DNA of 64,000 nucleotides from Agaricus subrufescens (Eukaryota > Basidiomycota > Agaricomycetes > Agaricales > Agaricaceae). How positions within the stretch are numbered: the stretch's first letter is position 1; the number at the start of each line of letters is the position of its first letter. The translations under genes and the position numbers were made by a program. Below the pieces are notes generated by a model that saw nothing but the letters and a program-made list of their open reading frames with translations, had not been told where the DNA came from and did not search any database. This document shows, one piece after another, positions 12,399 through 24,596 of this stretch. The stretch is from NCBI GenBank assembly GCA_029945375.1, contig CM057057.1, positions 5,084,001 to 5,148,000 of the forward strand, written 5' to 3'.

Positions 12399-12524
12399 TT
12401 AAGCGATAACACAGTATGCGTTGTTCCCGTTCCCTCCACTGCTCTCCTCGTTGGAGGGCACCGACTCGCTGGGGTTCTCGTCCCGAGTCGAGGTCAAGGC
12501 GAAATACGTCAAGAAAGAGTCCAT
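12399..12524 (-). CDS. Mating pheromone precursor 2 (CaaX, farnesylated type)
   Basis: A 41-residue minus-strand peptide, the same length as precursor 1. It starts MDSFLTYFAL, continues TSTRDENPSESVPSNEESS and ends in a Gly/Asn-rich stretch with YCVIA directly before TAA. Positions identical to precursor 1 include MDSF, TST, ENP, NEES, GGNG and YCVIA, so the two are paralogues. The difference falls mainly in the segment just before the CaaX box, which becomes the mature peptide in this family, so the two could have different receptor specificity; that is inference. A TATA-like element (TATATAA, minus strand, 12603-12597) lies about 75 bp upstream of the ATG. The 4.3 kb between the two precursors holds the triple-MIT gene and the kinase. 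Confidence 0.85.
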   Translation of the reverse strand: MDSFLTYFALTSTRDENPSESVPSNEESSGGNGNNAYCVIA

Positions 12525-15500
12525 GACAGAGTGTGGATGCTGGGTCAGGAGGGCTCTGGGTGACGAGACTTGCTCTCGACACCCCCCCTCGCCCCCTTAT
12601 ATACTCGATCCCTGCGGAATCTTATTCGAGCAAGACAATAAAGCATCTGCGTGATGGAAACAAAAGCCTTAATAGCGGCCCATCAATCATCCCTGAGTTA
12701 TGGAAGGCCCGCAGAACAAAAAGCCCTCCGCTCCTCCGGCGATCTATTCGCAACTCTAGGCACCCCTTCCCAGGGCGTTTATTGTTTTCAAAAACAACCC
12801 AATTGTTGACTCTCATTGGGTTTTCCTCGGCGTTTGTCTCGCCCCAACTCCGTAGGGCGAGCCTTTGCTCGCACTCTATCAGCTGATGCACACGTTCCAA
12901 TGCGACCTTGACGTAGTGCAATGACGGTCCCCACAACTCCGTGTCGCATGTTCTCTCGTACCTAGCTCATACCCACCCACCACCAATCTCGTGTCTTCCG
13001 CACGCAGATGGAGCTTAAATTTCAATACCAACTCGAGTATCATCTCGCATTCACCTCTTGGCAGCGGGGGCTGCCCGCACGTGAGTGGGCACACGCTGCG
13101 CTCATCGCCGAGCCTAATCAGCATACCCCGGACCCGACGAGTCCGCCGACAAACATAAATACTCACCCGTCGCGTACAACTTGCTGGGCAGTTGGAAGTC
13201 CCATAAGTGGGCCGCAAAACCCACCCCATCGCTATTATCGCATGCCCATCTTCTTCCACTGCTGCACGGTCCCACGCGCCTATAGAACACATGTTAGGCT
13301 TTCCCAACTATTTATGGTATCAAGAATGTCAAGGTTCTAAATTTAATTTGTGACGTTACATAAGGAACTCAGGTGATACGATATAATCTACACTTCGCCA
13401 GCTACGCAAAAAGCAAACAAGCTCACGGCAAACGTAAACGGAAAGAGACATAAATCAAAAAAAGAGACGGGAGCAGAGAAAAAAAGGAAGAAGAAAAAAG
13501 AAAAACCCGAGAAAACACATGGCCTGCCTACGAGTTTTAATAAGCACTCAGTGAAAACAGTATGAAAGAGGGAGGTGGCTGAATAACCACACGGAAAGTT
13601 ACATGTTCGAACCGGAGCATCACAAATCATGACGTGCCGCAGCCATCTTCTCCCCCCAACCTCTCAATACACGAGCTGCGAGATATACAGCATTGTAAAA
13701 TTGATATACCAACCAGCAGCAAGGCGCACTAGAAGTGGGGGGGAGAGGCGAAGCGCGTTAGCGAGTTAGGCTTCTCCAACAGCGGGAGAAGGAAAGTTTA
13801 CAATCACTTTGTTCATTGATCGTAGACTTAGCCACAGGTGTCATCACTGAAACAATAGGTGGATCATTATCAATTAATTCATTAACCCACAGAAGGTATA
13901 ATTGATATACCAAACTCGATAAGAGGCGATCGAACAATCGTCCCTCGCCAACGTGCCAAATGATCATGTCAAGTACCAAAGTGCCTCCCTCCTCATCTTT
14001 TCATTCAGCAGATGATATGTCGCAAGTGGTGGCTTACTTAAGCCACTCATGTTCCAGGCGTTAATGAAGTAAAACGAGCGGAGATTTCCAGATTGATGAG
14101 GGAGAGAAGTTAGTTTGATTGAAAGCGCGAATTGAGCCCACAATAATGAGGGGGAACCTCACCTTAAAGTGACAATGCCTCGCCGCCGATGTTAATTGCC
14201 AAGCGCGGCCCAGGTTTACTACATTCTCGGAGGACTTGTAAAACCGACGAGATGTCAACACACAGTCTTGTTTACACAGATGTTATATTGTGTTTTTCTT
14301 CCTACTGCTCTGCGGACTGGGTAACCGCAGTGTTCGCCCACTTTCTAGAGCCCAACCTTTAGTGAGACACGCTTTTATAGACCCGAGGTGACCCCGGCCA
14401 TCCTATTTCCATTGATTCCTAATATCACTCTTACCGTGAGGTAACCCGCAGACCTCGACCACTCAGCTCTTTCACTGTTCAAACATTTCCTCTCTCGGTT
14501 TCTCCCTATCTCAATCTCCCCTAATCTCCCTTATAATTTGACATCATTATCCGGTTCGGCTCACTACGGGAATCGCACTCTGAGTTACCCTTAGATCCGA
14601 TATGAGGTCACAACTACTCTGCTATGATTTCTGTGCTTGTTAATGTATGAATACTCCACTCCATCCTGGTTTCCTCGAGTAGCAAAATGGAGCATTCGTC
14701 TATCAAAATATCCATGTCCCAGAATCAGTCAATGCTCTAACTTGTTTTTTCTTTGCTTTTTCTTTTTTCTTTCTTATATCAGCCATTGCGGGCACACTCG
14801 GAACTTTCGCAGCTTCAGAAATCGCGACTTTCTCGTTCGCAACTCCTCGGAGACCTGGACCGGAGTCCGTGATGAAAATTATCTCGAATCCAGCTTGTTC
14901 ATTACAAATGTGTCCACAAAAGAAGAGTCCTGAGAGAGTTTCATAATTGTAAAAAAAAAAACTCTGATCCCACCAAAGAATTCAGGTACACACGCCTAAA
15001 GAGATGATGATTAACAAAGCGGGGGCTGTTCGCTACAATACTTTGTTATATCGTTGAGTGCTCTATTGTAAAGGAGACTCTTATCGGAACGTTGAACACT
15101 ATACTGGAGGTGTACCCTGAGCATATAATGGCTTTTAGATATCCCTATCATCGGAACGAATCCTATCAAAACCCTATGTTCATTTTCTTTGAAGTCAATC
15201 GCAAGAAATTTGCCAACACGGTCTCGTACACGGAATATATATAAGCCAGATATATATAGCAGTGTCGAGACTTCAGCACGTCAACCACAGATATGCCCGC
15301 ACGCTACAATTGGCCAATCTTAGGGTGATTCCGGGAGGTGAAAATAACAACGTGGGAAGCAACCAGGATATTCCCCGACTTTTCGACGGGAGGAGTCCTC
15401 ATCGTCGAAAAAAAACGATATGAGAGAACTCGTATACCTAAGACCTGGCCTAAAGCCAATTGGAAAGTGAACCACAGCACTCTAGGCTCTGACCCGAATG

Positions 15501-15817
15501 TTCTCTAGTGGCTTAGGTTATCATCAGCCGCAGCTCCAACATCTGAAATCTATTTTTATACCTGTCAGAATATAGAACTCTTTCACACCGCGTACCATAA
15601 GCTATTAATAGCCCTGAGTAGCACATAACGCGTCTCGGATACTGTAACCGAAGTTCAGAGCCTTATCTACTAATGTAGCTTACTGGTATATCATAATGGC
15701 TGGCCTTATCAAGGGAACTTCTGACCTTGTGAGCGGTCCTCCAGTTTCATTGTCACAGTTTGTTTTGTGAAATCGTTTCATAACTACACTACTCAGATAA
15801 GGCACACAGTATCTCGA
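12525..15817. other. 3.3 kb without a recognised gene
   Basis: The longest stretch without an assigned gene outside the repeats. Frames are short and do not join into a convincing spliced protein. I looked in particular for a Ste3 receptor, further CaaX peptides and nitrate-assimilation genes and found none. The first 80 bp hold the pheromone-2 promoter, and the last 160 bp hold GATA-type sites of the nitrite reductase promoter. Confidence 0.5.
15662..15801. promoter_or_regulatory. Three GATA-factor (AreA/NIT2-type) sites
   Basis: CTTATCT at 15662-15668, CTTATC at 15705-15710 and AGATAAG at 15795-15801 match the HGATAR core bound by fungal nitrogen GATA factors. All lie within 160 bp upstream of the nitrite reductase ATG at 15818, which fits nitrogen-catabolite control of that gene. 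Binding is inferred from the motif only. Confidence 0.55.
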
Positions 15818-18800
15818 ATGGAACAGGCTCAAGGTGACATGTTGTTGCCAGCTCAAGAATATCCGACTGGGCGACAAGTGGTAGTCGTATGTACGTGTGA
15901 CTTTTTACCTGTCTTCCCCGTATCAGTTTGGCTTACGGGTCGACACAGGCGGTCTTGGAATGGTTGGAATGGGTTAGAAGTTCGCTGACTTTTCAGTGCT
16001 ACCAACTTTGACAGTGATATATTATACAGCGTTCATAGAGAAACTCCTTCTCCTGGACGAGAAACAGAAATACTTTATCATCACTTGCGGAGAGGAAAAA
16101 CAACTCGCTTACAACCGCGTCGGGTGTGTGTCCAAATTCCCTCACAATTGATCACCCAAATAATCCTGTTTCCTCATAGATTGACAGAGTACTTCCAACA
16201 TAGAAATGTACGCCCTCTTCTTTCTTTCGCATCCATGCAAGCTGACATCTCAATTCCCCAGGTTGAAAAGCTTTACCTAAACCCGCCCTCCTGGTATGCC
16301 GAACAACGGCCCGATCATTTCCGCTACCACCTATCAGAGGCCGTCACATCACTTTCACCTGAGACCCAACAAGTGCACACAAGCAATGGTCGTTCCATCC
16401 ATTACGACAAGTGCATCCTCGCAACAGGTTCTACGCCAGCTCTACCACCCTTCACTTCACGAGAGAAAGTTGCGAAGACGCGTGGTATCTTTGAATACCG
16501 TGATATCTCCGACCTAGACGCTATAATTCAGTATGCCGAAGAAGGTAGCCATAGAAAGCGGGCCGTCATTGTCGGTGGTGGTCTTCTGGGGCTGGAAGCT
16601 GCGAAAGCCATAGGCGACCTTGAATCGTACGTTCAATATTTGGAGTGTTCGCTGCGCCCGCTCACGCCACTATTTATAGAATCTCTCACGTCACTATCGT
16701 ACATCGAGGTGCCTATCCATTGTCACAACAACTCGACGCAGAAGCCGGTGAAATGGTGCTTAACAAAATCCACTCACTCGGCGTACAGTTTCTTACAAAC
16801 TGTAACCTAACTGAAGAGCTCACTCGTCCAGCTGAGGACAGTGACTCTGGGGATGAGATCTTTACCGGCTTTAAATTTCAAGACGGATCTATTATTGACG
16901 CAGACATGGCAGTCTACTCCATCGGTATCAGACCACGCGATGAGTTGGCTAAAGCTAGCGGCATTGAGTGTCACCCAAAAGGAGGCGTGATCGTAGGCAA
17001 GGATTTACAGACTTCTGCACCGAATGTGTTTGCAATTGGTGAATGCGCCAGTTGGAATGGCCATTACTATGGATTGATAGCTCCTGGAGGTGGGTATACT
17101 TCTTGCTTCTCTTTTTTATCTTTTACTAACAGAGCCCACTACTGGCAACGATGTTTAGTTGAAATGGCTGATATCTTGTCCTTTAATCTCACTCAGACGG
17201 ACGGACATAGCCCAAGGGTCATGAATTCGCCTGACCTCAGCACGAAGCTCAAGTAAGTATTTTCTTCTATAGATTCTATCCTTTACGTCTACTAATCCCA
17301 TTTCGAGGTTGATGGGGGTGGATGTGGCCTCTTTCGGTGATTGTTTCGCAGATAGGCGACAATCCGTCAAACCTCAAGAGACGACGAAAGTCAATGGCCA
17401 CAATCATCACTTCAAACAATCCTCGGAAGGCCTGGCTGCTGTTCAGATTACCTTGAAAGATTCTCCCACTGAACCACCGTCATCGACTAAACCACCTGCC
17501 ACGCACAACAATAACAAGGTTGATCCGCCGATCAAATGTCTTGTCTATAACGACCCTTTTGGTTCCACCTATAAGAAATATATCTTTACTGCTGATGGCA
17601 AATATCTACTTGGTGGGATGATGATCGGCGATACGAGCGACTTTGTCAAACTCGTTGCTATCGTAAAGAAAAAGGCAAGAAACTGACACACTGTTTCTGT
17701 AGTGACCTTGTGGATTGACCATTATTGCAGAAAACCCTTGAAGTACCTCCCTCGCAATTCATCATCGGTAATAAGGACGGAGAAGCGGACGGCAATGATC
17801 TTGACGATGATGTACAAGTCTGCAGCTGTTATGTGAGTCTTCTACTTCCGTCCTTTCTCTTCGAATATTCGACTGAACTGGTGCATAGAATGTATTGAAG
17901 GGCGATATAGTCAAACGAGTCAAATCGGGGGAGTGTAAAACAATCGAAGAACTCAAGAAGAAAACAAAGGCCGGTACAGGGTGCGGAGGTTGTCTACCAC
18001 TGGTTCGTCAATGATTCTTTCTGCTCCTGGAAGCTTCAAAAGATACGATGCCATTTTTATTTAGACAACTTCAATATTCAAAGCAGAGATGAAGAAAGCC
18101 GGACACGTTTTGAGCAACAACCTTTGTTCACATTTCTCAATGTCTCGGGCAGACCTTTTCAGCATTATCAAAGTAAAAAAACTACGCACTTTTGAAGAGG
18201 TCATTAAAGAACTAGGAGCCGATAAACGTGGGCTAGGGTGCGAGATCTGTCGGCCGACCATTGGAAGCATCCTGTCGAGTTTGTGAGTCTCTATATTCTT
18301 TAGAAAATTGAAAACAATTTACCAAGCTACGTACTATTAGATATAACGAACACATTATGAAAAAGGAGCATCACCAAAATCAGGACACGAATGATAGGTT
18401 CCTCGCTAACATTCAGCGGAATGGCACTTTCAGTGTAGTTCCTCGTATCATGGCTGGCGAGATTTCTCCTGAAGGTCTCATTGCAATCGGAGAGGTGGCT
18501 AAGAAATACGGGTTGTATACCAAGGTCAGTAGATTCCTTATGTCGTAAACAATTAACCAATTTATCCGCCTCCTCTAGATCACGGGAGGTCAACGAATTG
18601 ATATGTTCGGTGCCATGAAAGATGACTTGCCGGCTATCTGGGAGAAGTTGAACGAGGCTGGATTTGAGAGTGGGCACGCATATGGTAAAAGTCTTCGGAC
18701 AGTCAAATCATGTGTTGGTAGCACTTGTGCGTTTGGGCTCGTTATTTATTTACGACTGACAGTAGCTGAACCATCTCACATGATAGGGTGTCGCTATGGT

Positions 18801-20265
18801 GTTGGTGACTCAGTTGGCTTAGCAGTCGAACTGGAAAAACGTTATCGTGGAGTACGAAGTCCACATAAATTCAAGGGTGGGGTGTCTGGATGCGTTAGGG
18901 AATGTGCTGAAGCGCAAGGAAAAGATTTCGGAGTAATTGCGACTGATAAAGGCTGGAACAGTAGGCCCAGTTTTCATTCAGTTCTTTACCATGACCTGAC
19001 TCTGGTTACACAGTTTTTGTTGGTGGAAATGGTGGTGCCAACCCGGTAAGGTTTAACTATAGACGTTCGTAAGAGACTAGACGGTACGACTTACTATTCT
19101 CAGCGGCACGCTGAAATCCTTGCGAGGGACGTTCCTCCTTCCCAGGTCATCCGAATCATTGATAGATTCCTCGCGTATTATATCATGACAGCAGATAGGT
19201 TGCAGCGTACTGCAAGGTGGATCGAGAATATGGATGGCGGAATTGAGGTAAATATTTATTTCACTTCCATAGCATGCATTCTGACAAAACTCATTAGAAA
19301 TTACGCAAAGTCATTCTGGAAGACCAACTGGGAATATGTGCCGAACTTGATGCCATCATGGACAACCTAGTCAACACTTATGAAGACGAATGGGCGAACG
19401 TTGTGAAAGGTCCACATTTCTGCCAATATAAACCCCCTCGTTCTGACTATCTGTTACAGATCCTACCAAACGCCAGCAGTTCAAGCAGTTCGTAAATACC
19501 CCGGAGCGCCAACAAGGGACTCAACTAATCGAGGAACGTGGACACAAGAGGCCAGCCGACTGGCCCAGGAAGGCTACACCCTTGAAATTTACACCTGACC
19601 AGATTACGACTCCCAAAAGCGAATGGTTGTGGATCAACCTGGTGAAGAAAGAAGATATGATTTTATCTGACAAAGGCACTACTAGTGTCGCCGTGAAATA
19701 TGGAGATACACAGTTAGCTGTTTATCATGTTCCAAACAGAGGATATTATGCTACACAGCAGATGTGAGTGATGGGTTCTATCGATACGGAACATTCTAAT
19801 TGAACTATCTTACAGGTGTCCTCATCGTCGTGCGTTTGTACTCGACCACGGAATCATTGGTGATACGCCAGCTGGGGATGTGGTAAGTCGTATCAAAAAC
19901 ACATCGACTATTAAAGCTGATGATGTCTGTCTTTGACAACACAGTACATTTCTTGTCCCCTGCACAAGCGCAATTTCGCCTTGACGGATGGGAAGTGTAT
20001 TTCTGATCCCGATTACGAAATTCTGTCCTTCGAAGCTCGGGAAAATGAGTCCGGGAACGGGATTGAACTACTCCTTCCCCCGAAGGACGATATGGATGCT
20101 ATCCTTGGGACAAATAAATGGCTCATTCGACAGGCAGAGTCGGAGGCTCAAGGATTGAATTTTGCGTCGCAAGTCCAGATGGTTAGTATGAATGGACATA
20201 GTAATGACAGCGAGAAGGCAGGTAATGGCTTCGTAGCATGTGGAGACTCTAGGTTGGATTGGTGA
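15818..20265 (+). CDS. niiA: Assimilatory nitrite reductase [NAD(P)H]
   Basis: Cytosolic enzyme reducing nitrite to ammonium with NAD(P)H electrons via FAD, iron-sulfur and siroheme centres. Domains run in the expected order. First, a FAD/NAD pyridine-disulfide reductase unit: GLGMVG near the start, ILATGS, then VIVGGGLLGLEAAKA, and VFAIGECASW. Second, BFD-like [2Fe-2S] motifs: CSCYNVLKGDIV with GTGCGGCLP, and GLGCEICRPT. Third, the siroheme/[4Fe-4S] half with GGQRIDMFGA, a CVGSTWC pair and SGCVREC, so the four cluster cysteines are present. Last, a Rieske domain: CPHRRAF and SCPLHKRNFAL. The start MEQAQGDML is at 15818. Many introns of about 45-65 nt interrupt the gene; the exon reading frames I followed stay open to the stop at 20263-20265. 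Nitrate reductase and the nitrate transporter, often clustered with it in fungi, are not next to it here. Confidence 0.92.
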
Positions 20266-20696
20266 ATGCTTCTAGTCACCTACAGAGAATGGACCATGGA
20301 AACTTGGCTCAGTAGTCGGAGTCGATCTAAACTAGCCATCGCATTAGTACTACAGCGGTCATGCCAAAAGTCTTGTTCTGGTCGTAGCTAGTGTCATGTG
20401 GCGTTGCATGGTCTTGAGTTTGTCTTCTTATATGTACTATTCGGATAGATTGAATGTCTTCTTTGGTTGGAAATAGAATCTTAATTGTTACCGAAGCCGG
20501 CTTCGGCTACTAGGATTCTAGCGGAGCTTAAATAAACTGTACAGCTGTTGCGGGTGGCTTCCTTACGTAACAGTCATCGCTGTGAGCTCGGGAGAGTCCC
20601 ACCGTCGTTATCCTCAAGACCAAGGTGAGCTCGTCGTTGCCCGTCGCTGCGCCGAACGCTGATCAATGACTGCCGTGCTCAGACCAACAACGAACG
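20266..20696. other. intergenic, ribosomal gene promoter
   Basis: Spacer between nitrite reductase and eL19. No gene was seen. The last 150 bp form the promoter and 5' leader of the ribosomal protein gene. Confidence 0.55.
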
Positions 20697-21475
20697 ATGG
20701 GTGAGCACCGCGCATCGTAAAAGCATATCAGTCACTAATGACCCGTAGTGAATCTCCGTTCCCAAAAACGCCTGGCCGCCAGTGTCGCAGGCGTCGGCAA
20801 ACGCAAAATCTGGCTCGATCCCGCCGAGCAGGCTGAGATCGGAAACGCCAACTCACGTACACACGTCAAGAAGCTCATCAAGGACGGTCGAGTGATCGTC
20901 AAACCCACCACCGTCCATTCCCGGGCCCGCACACAACTGCTCTTAGCAGCGAAGAGGAAGGGAAGGCACACTGGCCCTGGTAAAAGGAAGGGAACTGCTG
21001 ATGCTCGTATGCCTACTAAGGTGCAGTGGATGAGGAGGCAGAGGGTGCTCCGGAGACTGTTGAGAAAGTACAGAGATGCTGGCAAAATCGACAAGCATCT
21101 GTAAGTCGTACTTCCAGGCTGTTCTTGCTCTCACTCTCTCCATTATATGTGACGCATTGAGTCCACCTTAGCTGACGACTTCTCCAGTTATCACTCCCTT
21201 TACCAAAAGTCGAAGGGTAATGTCTTCAAGAACAAACGTGTGTTGATGGAGTTCATCCACAAAGCGAAGGCAGAGAAAAACCGTACGAAGATTCTTTCGG
21301 ACCAAATGGAGGCTCGCCGCGTCAAGAACAAGGTTTGCTGCATTCTCAATTATCTGTAATCTGCATTCTCAATGATCACATTCTATTCTAGGCCGTTCGC
21401 GAGCGTCGTGCCGCCCGTATCGCCGAGAAACGTCAAGCTCTCATCGCTATCGAGCACGAAGATGCCCAAGAGTAA
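20697..21475 (+). CDS. RPL19: 60S ribosomal protein eL19
   Basis: Component of the large cytosolic ribosomal subunit. Four exons fit in phase: 20697-20700, 20749-21100, 21188-21332 and 21392-21475, giving 194 residues, the normal length. The first exon is only four bases, ATGG, so the initiator Met is separated from the body by a 48-nt intron; this arrangement is common in fungal ribosomal protein genes. The sequence begins [20 protein letters not shown] and includes [31 protein letters not shown] and the basic C-terminal helix ending in HEDAQE. All are hallmarks of eL19. Confidence 0.95.
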
Positions 21476-22965
21476 ATGGGGAGACTCTCTTACTCTACTT
21501 AGTCAACTCGAAAACTCTACTGCCGCCGCCCGTCAATTATCCCATCTACACTTGTCCTTCCGCACGCCATGGTCTTCCATATGTACTATCCATATGCTCT
21601 TCGGGAAAGATTATGCGCTATTGTCCTTGCTATCGCTCATCATACTTCAAAGAATGTCAGCAACTCACATGACCGCCACCGCCTTGAGTCATACAACGTT
21701 TTACCTGATGTGTGACTAACTCACTTGAGTCAGACGCACGGATAGCTTGCTTCTTTTAATATTGGTTTATCCTGGTTCTATAAACGCTAGGCAGCCTGAA
21801 TCAACTCATTCCACCATCTATCTCTACTACAATAGATTGAAAGGTTCAGGGAAAAAGTGTGAAGCTGTTAGTACAATCTAATTGGTTGCCACAATTACAA
21901 AGCGTATTACAAAGCGTAAGAGTTGAATGTGAGTCATACGGCGGATGGTGAGAGATAAGATAGCGATATCGCTTTGTGTGATGGTAATATAACTAAGCAT
22001 AGCATATCTCTGATGACCTCAGCAATCAACCGAATGAGCTTTGCGTATGCTCCGTTCGTCTGGATCGCAGCTTAAGGCTGTTTCGTGCCCAGAGTAAAGG
22101 CTGTCCTACCTTATCGAACCCTCAGAAGCCCGGCTAGGGGGGACTTCGTTAAACACAGCACATGGGGCGATGAGAGCTTCTCAGAAAGTGTGCTATTTTT
22201 GTGCTGACCGATCGAAGTTAACAGGATGCGATCAAATACAGTTCTGCATTGCCACAAGTCAACATTCCGCATTCGCAGTTAGTGGTTTCGGAGGAATACG
22301 GTGGTTATCTGAATCCATGAATAGAACCTATCATTATAAAGAAAGCTTGGGATCGATGAGAACGTGCGATATTTTTCAGCAGAACGAGATTTGTGGACTG
22401 CCTCCAAGGCGATCGAACAGGTCAACTAAATAGAGAAAAGTTGTCTGTTAACTTCTTTTGGGTTAGAAGATGAAGATAAGAGTATGGACTGCCCTGGAGA
22501 GTCTATGTTTCTGAGTGGCGGGTGTCACTCAACGCCAGTACTCAAACTTTGGGGTTTAAAATGTGACGAGCGACGGCGTTAACAATGGGACAAGACGCTT
22601 CAAGTCGAAGGGAAATGGGAATCAATTAAATTGGGATGTTTAGTTGTCTCTGCGGCGTGAAAATACGGGACTCATACGACCATACTAGACATCTGAAAAT
22701 GCCTCTGATCGAAGATTGTTTGAAACTTGTCACCCAGCACTACTTGCGCATTGCCCAATGAATGGAAATTTTCGAATGCCTATTTCATACTAGTATTATG
22801 TAGTAAAAAAGAGCTACAAGCGGTAATCATGGCAAGATAAACACAAGAATCTGAATCGTTCAACATTCCGATGTAGTTGAATACACCGCATACCATCGCT
22901 GTCAAACAGGCGATGAGCCATGGGAATCAGGCCGGGTGTACCGCAGAAACTTAATCAAGCGTACT
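21476..22965. other. intergenic, no gene seen
   Basis: About 1.5 kb between eL19 and the Gly-rich secreted protein. Short frames exist but none has codon pattern, splice structure or motifs that I can support. Confidence 0.5.
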
Positions 22966-23238
22966 TTAAATCTGGCCATCCTCAGACTTGAGAGATGCGC
23001 CTTGCAAGCCCGGATTGATGGCGTGTCCGGCGGCACTTTCAACTCCTGCAACAATAGGGTTGCCGGTCAGGGCGCCCCCTACAACTCCGCCGGTACTTCC
23101 ACCAACGACACCACCACCAGCACCACCAGCAGCACCTTCTACACCTCCTATTACACCTCCAACAGCTCCTCCCATTTGTGGAGCAGCGTAGACCATGACG
23201 GAGATTGAACAATAAACAACAAGCAAGAGTGTGAACAT
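22966..23238 (-). CDS. Small secreted Gly-rich protein
   Basis: A single exon of 90 residues. It begins with a strong signal peptide (MFTLLLVVYCSISVMVYAAP, likely cut after YAA). The mature part is built from GG-x-x-GG motifs: MGGAVGGVIGGVEG, then GGAGGGVVGGSTGGVVGGAL. It ends with a short polar tail. There is no cysteine beyond the signal region. A TATA box (TATAAAA, minus strand, 23307-23301) lies about 65 bp upstream of the ATG, which supports expression from this strand. The Gly-rich body suggests a cell-wall or surface-coat component or a small secreted effector; the sequence does not decide between them. The opposite strand is also open, an effect of composition. Confidence 0.65.
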   Translation of the reverse strand: MFTLLLVVYCSISVMVYAAPQMGGAVGGVIGGVEGAAGGAGGGVVGGSTGGVVGGALTGNPIVAGVESAAGHAINPGLQGASLKSEDGQI

Positions 23239-24026
23239 CGCTGAAAGCAGGGTAAACTAGCGATACTAGCTGTTGAGTAGATGTACCCCAGCCCAAGAGA
23301 TTTTATACCAATTAGCAGAAAGGGCAAGGAAGGCTACATTCCGTGAAGAGTAGCGGATCACTTGTTCCATAAGGTCCTCAATTCTCTAGTCCCTCTAACG
23401 TCGATGTGGCTCGCTGGTTCAGTGGAGAAGGAAAGGATCCTGGACGGGTGGTTACGTTTTAGCTGTTCACCATTACGACCGCAAACCATTCACGCCACTT
23501 ATCATGCCAGTAGAATATATGATCGACCGGGAGGGCAGGACGAATTTGCATAGCACCATGCGGCATGCGCATGAGTGACGCAAGGCAGTAGGACGTCGTG
23601 CCGGTGGAGTAGTATACGTCTTAGATGGAATGTCAACGCCCATAAACAGGTTTGGGAGCCACTTTTTCCGGCAGTGGGACTTGATCTCCCCCTATTCGTA
23701 GCCCTTGGATTGGACCAATCCATGCGATTTTAAGATAGTCGCCGATAAGAAACCTTCCTCGTGAACAGCCTTCGAGGTACGCGTGGGTTCAATAAACAAC
23801 GGAACACAGTGAGTCAATTTGACGCCAAGGCTACGATTCGGCGAGGCTGTGAACGATACTGGGAACCAAACAAACAAGCAGTTTATCACACGGGCCCCGA
23901 ATCATGTCATAGTAGTACACCTATTATCATTGATTGTAATAATGCATCAAGATATGTTACACATGCAGGGGTATAAGTTTTTTTTTATAAAAAGATCTAG
24001 CGATCAGGACGGACGGCGGCAGAAAG
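23239..24026. other. intergenic, TATA box at 23301-23307
   Basis: Promoter side of the Gly-rich protein gene plus about 700 bp without a supported gene. A short T-run and A+T-rich tract lies near 23975-23995. Confidence 0.5.
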
Positions 24027-24596
24027 TCAACAGTGAAGCCATCCGTAAGCGCTGAGGAGAGCGCGAATTTGATTTTGGTCGGGTTTCATGTCTCCATTCA
24101 GCGGTGCAAAACTTTTTTTCATCCGGGCACCGCCCAGAGTGAAGATCACGGAGTAGAACAAACCATCACCCTGTATTACACATAGATCAAATCAACATCT
24201 GATCACGGAACCTCGGTGATGGAGGTGGAATGAGTGAAAAGTATACTCACGTCCCGTGTGGGGCCTACCCGAGGGGGCGAGGTTGTTACTGTACCGAGGC
24301 ACCAGGTTCCTTTAGTTGTGCGAACCCAGGCTGCGTCGCCTTTCTGCAAACACGAGGGGTGTAGCCGTAACTTAGCCTTCCGCAGGTCAAAATTGGTCGA
24401 AATTACTCCTTACCTCAAAAATGTACGGGCGACCCTCGTCGAGATCGATGAGATCATCGTTGAAAAAAGCAAAATCATTGCCTGCATCACTCCATTGTTC
24501 AAGTTCTTCTGGAGTGGCAGCGCGTAATGGCTTCTGATTGCCTAAATGGAACTGACTACGGGTAGATCGTGGCCTGCCGGTCATGTATTGGGGCAT
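24027..24596 (-). CDS. Small basidiomycete protein, unrecognised fold
   Basis: Three exons join at phase 0: 24596-24414, 24343-24251 and 24170-24027, with introns of 70 and 80 nt, giving 139 residues. The first part is polar (MPQYMTGRPRSTRSQF; PEELEQWSDAGNDFAFFNDD). The rest looks like a small beta-barrel: GRPYIFE, KGDAAWVRTTKGTWCLGTV, then LFYSVIFTLGGARMKKSFAPL, ending KPDQNQIRALLSAYGWLHC. The alternation of short strands resembles an SH3-like barrel, but I cannot assign a family. There is no signal peptide or membrane segment. Clean introns, all in phase, argue that the gene is real. Confidence 0.65.

Noticed and set aside
11359..12409. Long plus-strand Gly/Arg/Pro-rich frames
   Set aside because: Antisense to, or upstream of, the G+C-rich 5' exon of the HAL4-like kinase; composition artefacts.
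13560..13640. Possible tRNA suggested by TTCGAAC near 13603
   Set aside because: The flanking bases do not form a T-arm or acceptor stem on either strand.
12525..15817. Possible Ste3 receptor or nitrate-assimilation gene in the long gene-free stretch
   Set aside because: No membrane-segment pattern or molybdenum-cofactor, haem or transporter motifs could be assembled from the exons available.
22936..23208. Plus-strand Thr/Ser-rich frame
   Set aside because: Antisense of the Gly-rich secreted protein, which has a signal peptide and a TATA box on its own strand.
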